From Edolisoma coerulescens (lineage: Eukaryota > Chordata > Aves > Passeriformes > Campephagidae): DNA of 64,000 bases. The position numbers and the translations under genes were made by a program. Shown one piece after another: positions 62,201-64,000 of this stretch (position 1 is the first letter of the stretch; every line of letters begins with the position of its first letter). The notes beneath the pieces are model-generated. The model was not told where the DNA came from. It was given only the letters and a program-made list of their open reading frames with translations, and ran no database searches. The stretch spans positions 1,759,880 to 1,823,879 of the forward strand of contig VWZW01005505.1 of NCBI GenBank assembly GCA_013397115.1, read 5' to 3'.

Positions 62201-64000
62201 GCAGTCACTGCACTTATGGATGCAAATTCATAATGTAAAAGTGACTTCAATTAAAAAAATATATATTTAACAGTTAAATACTATTTCTGTGTAAAAACTG
62301 AGTGGGAATATTTTTTTATTCACATCAAAACAAGTTGCATTCACTATACACAATTTTATTGGGTTGTCTTCCTGTCTCATGACCCATTATGGGGGACAAG
62401 GCCCTGAACTGTAATGCTGCACCTTCAAGATCTCAGGAGAGATCTGTGAAGAGCCAAAATGATAATCTTCAATACCTTCATCCTCATGTGAAAACACCTA
62501 CTGGAGGGCTTTGTTGCTTTCTCCAGAGCTGTTCACCAGTCTTCCTGAGAAAAGGTCTGCAAAGCGATGAATCTGCCAGAATATACAGATAACAAGTTAC
62601 AAATACAGCCATGGGTTAGCGTGTCAGCAGACTGTAGCTGGCTAAAAGTGAATCATATTTTATATCTTCAGATTACTGGAAAGGCTAATATATCTTCCTT
62701 TCTTTTTTTTTTCTGCTGACACATTTGAAGGAGAGCATCAAGCCAGACATATAGGTCCTAAGAGGGATTCTCAGCCCTGGGCCCAAATCAATGGCTAAGC
62801 AACAACTGTAACTTATCAAACTCATTCCTGTTACTGATGTCTCAGGCAAGCATATTTCCTCTGGATTTCTTTCCTGCTTTTTCAAAGAAGCAAGGGGAGA
62901 CAAAACCAGGCCTTAAGGTAGGGTAAGCACACAGAAATGATCTTCTGCTGCTGATGTACCTTTTGGGAAAAAAGCTAAAAAAAAAAAAGAAAACATCAGT
63001 TGAGGATAAGAGTTTGAAGACCAATGTGTAAATAGGGTGAATGATGTCACTGTTTCCCCCACAAATAGTTTTTATGAATGAATTGAACATAAAAGATGAA
63101 ATTACCTCTCCAATTTGTTTAGACTTTGGCAGACAATCAGACCACAACACTGCATTGAGCAGAGCAAGAAGGAACATATTTATTTATTTAGTTAGTTAAA
63201 TAATCTATTTCAATATAAGAAATCTTTTTAAACTGTAGTATTTTCAAAGCATGAATGATTCCTTACAATTAGATAAAAAATATGGAATTGTTTGAATACA
63301 GAAGGCCACATGTTGGCATAAAAATGACCCCACAAAATCTGTTTCAGGAGCTCCTGAAGGAGTAAAGTAGTTTTATATTTGCTACCTTTTCAGTCTCATT
63401 CTGTCAGGTAATGCCCTTGTCAGCACACATTTCCTTTATGCTTATTGTTAGACATATGTGCAAATGCTGATGAAAAACCAGATGTGTTTAGCCTTTTGAA
63501 GAATTCATATTATTCAAACTTCTCTGAAAGCATTTAAGTTTTCATTTTCCCTGTCTGACAGTTTGCTGGAAATTCCTGTGAGGTAAAGCCTGGAATGGAG
63601 AGATTTTAGAGGTGATATAAGTGGCATTTCAAGATTCAAGGGATATCTTCTTTGCCAAGAAAGAGGGAGAGCACATGTGAGGGCTATTAGGAGTGTGAAA
63701 CATTCTTTTGAGAGGCAGCCAAAGACCACTGTATAATAGCCTGAATTCTAGGATTTATTACATTGGATGACATGACTTGATGTTTGCCCACAGGCTGAAG
63801 CTGGGTGAAATAGGTCATGAAAGGGAGTCAGAGAGACCACTGCTTGAAAGAAGTAAAAAGGGGATGTGATCCATTCTGTACATAAAGAAAGAGCAAATTA
63901 CAGGTTTCCTGGGGAAAACAGCGTTCCTGCCCATGCCACCTTGGTATAGCTATTCAGTACGTGATGCAGTTTGACAAGCTGGCATGTGTGATTGCAAATT

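Larger units (their letters stand above)
55789..64000. other. Unassigned AT-rich stretch, 8.2 kb
   Basis: No gene, RNA gene or mobile element is recognised. The longest frames (59557-59901 plus, 114 codons; 62842-63177 minus, 111 codons; 58434-58730 plus, 98 codons) have no domain. The frame at 62842-63177 is rich in F because it runs through an A-tract read in reverse. Local structure: a long AT-rich inverted repeat at 56779-56816, a 9-bp hairpin at 58187-58208 and an A-rich segment at 59141-59213. Confidence 0.55.

Noticed and set aside
1..64000. tRNA, rRNA, CRISPR array, bacterial or phage operons
   Set aside because: No B-box-like tRNA signature with a foldable cloverleaf, no direct-repeat/spacer pattern and no ribosome-binding-site-led gene run was seen; CR1 and ERV content points to bird nuclear DNA.

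Overview
The window looks like AT-rich, gene-poor bird DNA. Chicken repeat 1 (CR1) LINE fragments carry the typical 3' end (variants of tgattctgtga). There are also decayed endogenous retroviral pieces whose LTR and pol features match avian ERVL-type elements. No open frame encodes a host protein domain I can recognise, and I see no rRNA, tRNA, CRISPR array, bacterial operon or plasmid feature. The best description is an intergenic desert or part of a very long intron. The sequence alone does not decide between these, and I cannot name the species.

Layout. 1-2534 is unassigned. 2535-2911 is a 3'-truncated LTR on the minus strand. 3399-4458 is a roughly 1.06 kb solo LTR on the plus strand with an internal array of five units of about 48 bp. 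4459-9714 is unassigned, with short microsatellites. 9715-12196 is a 5'-truncated ERVL-type provirus remnant on the plus strand: the end of reverse transcriptase, a deleted RNase H region, a broken integrase and a 3' LTR of 557 bp. 12197-34380 is about 22 kb of unassigned DNA with simple repeats, one G-rich purine tract and a homeodomain-type TAAT cluster. 34381-34755 is a CR1 3' end (plus) and 36582-37698 is a 1.1 kb CR1 3' part (minus). 37699-49909 is mostly unassigned. 49910-50830 is a CR1 5'-end/ORF1 piece (minus), followed at 50991-51349 by a CR1 3' end (plus). 51350-55218 is unassigned. 55219-55788 is a CR1 copy (plus) with an internal deletion. The rest, to 64000, is unassigned.

None of these mobile elements is intact. 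The provirus has in-frame stops, a frameshift and lost catalytic residues; the CR1 copies are 5'-truncated, internally deleted or split. The window therefore holds fossils rather than a working system. I found no candidate for a new multi-gene system. The observations most worth a second look are the head-on CR1 5'/3' arrangement at 49.9-51.3 kb, the 48-bp array inside the solo LTR, the opposed related LTRs at 2.9 and 11.6 kb, several perfect inverted repeats, and a TAAT-dense segment that might be a conserved regulatory element.

Element names rest on recalled family features, not on a database search. Boundaries are good to about 10-30 bp except where a position is given for an exact motif.
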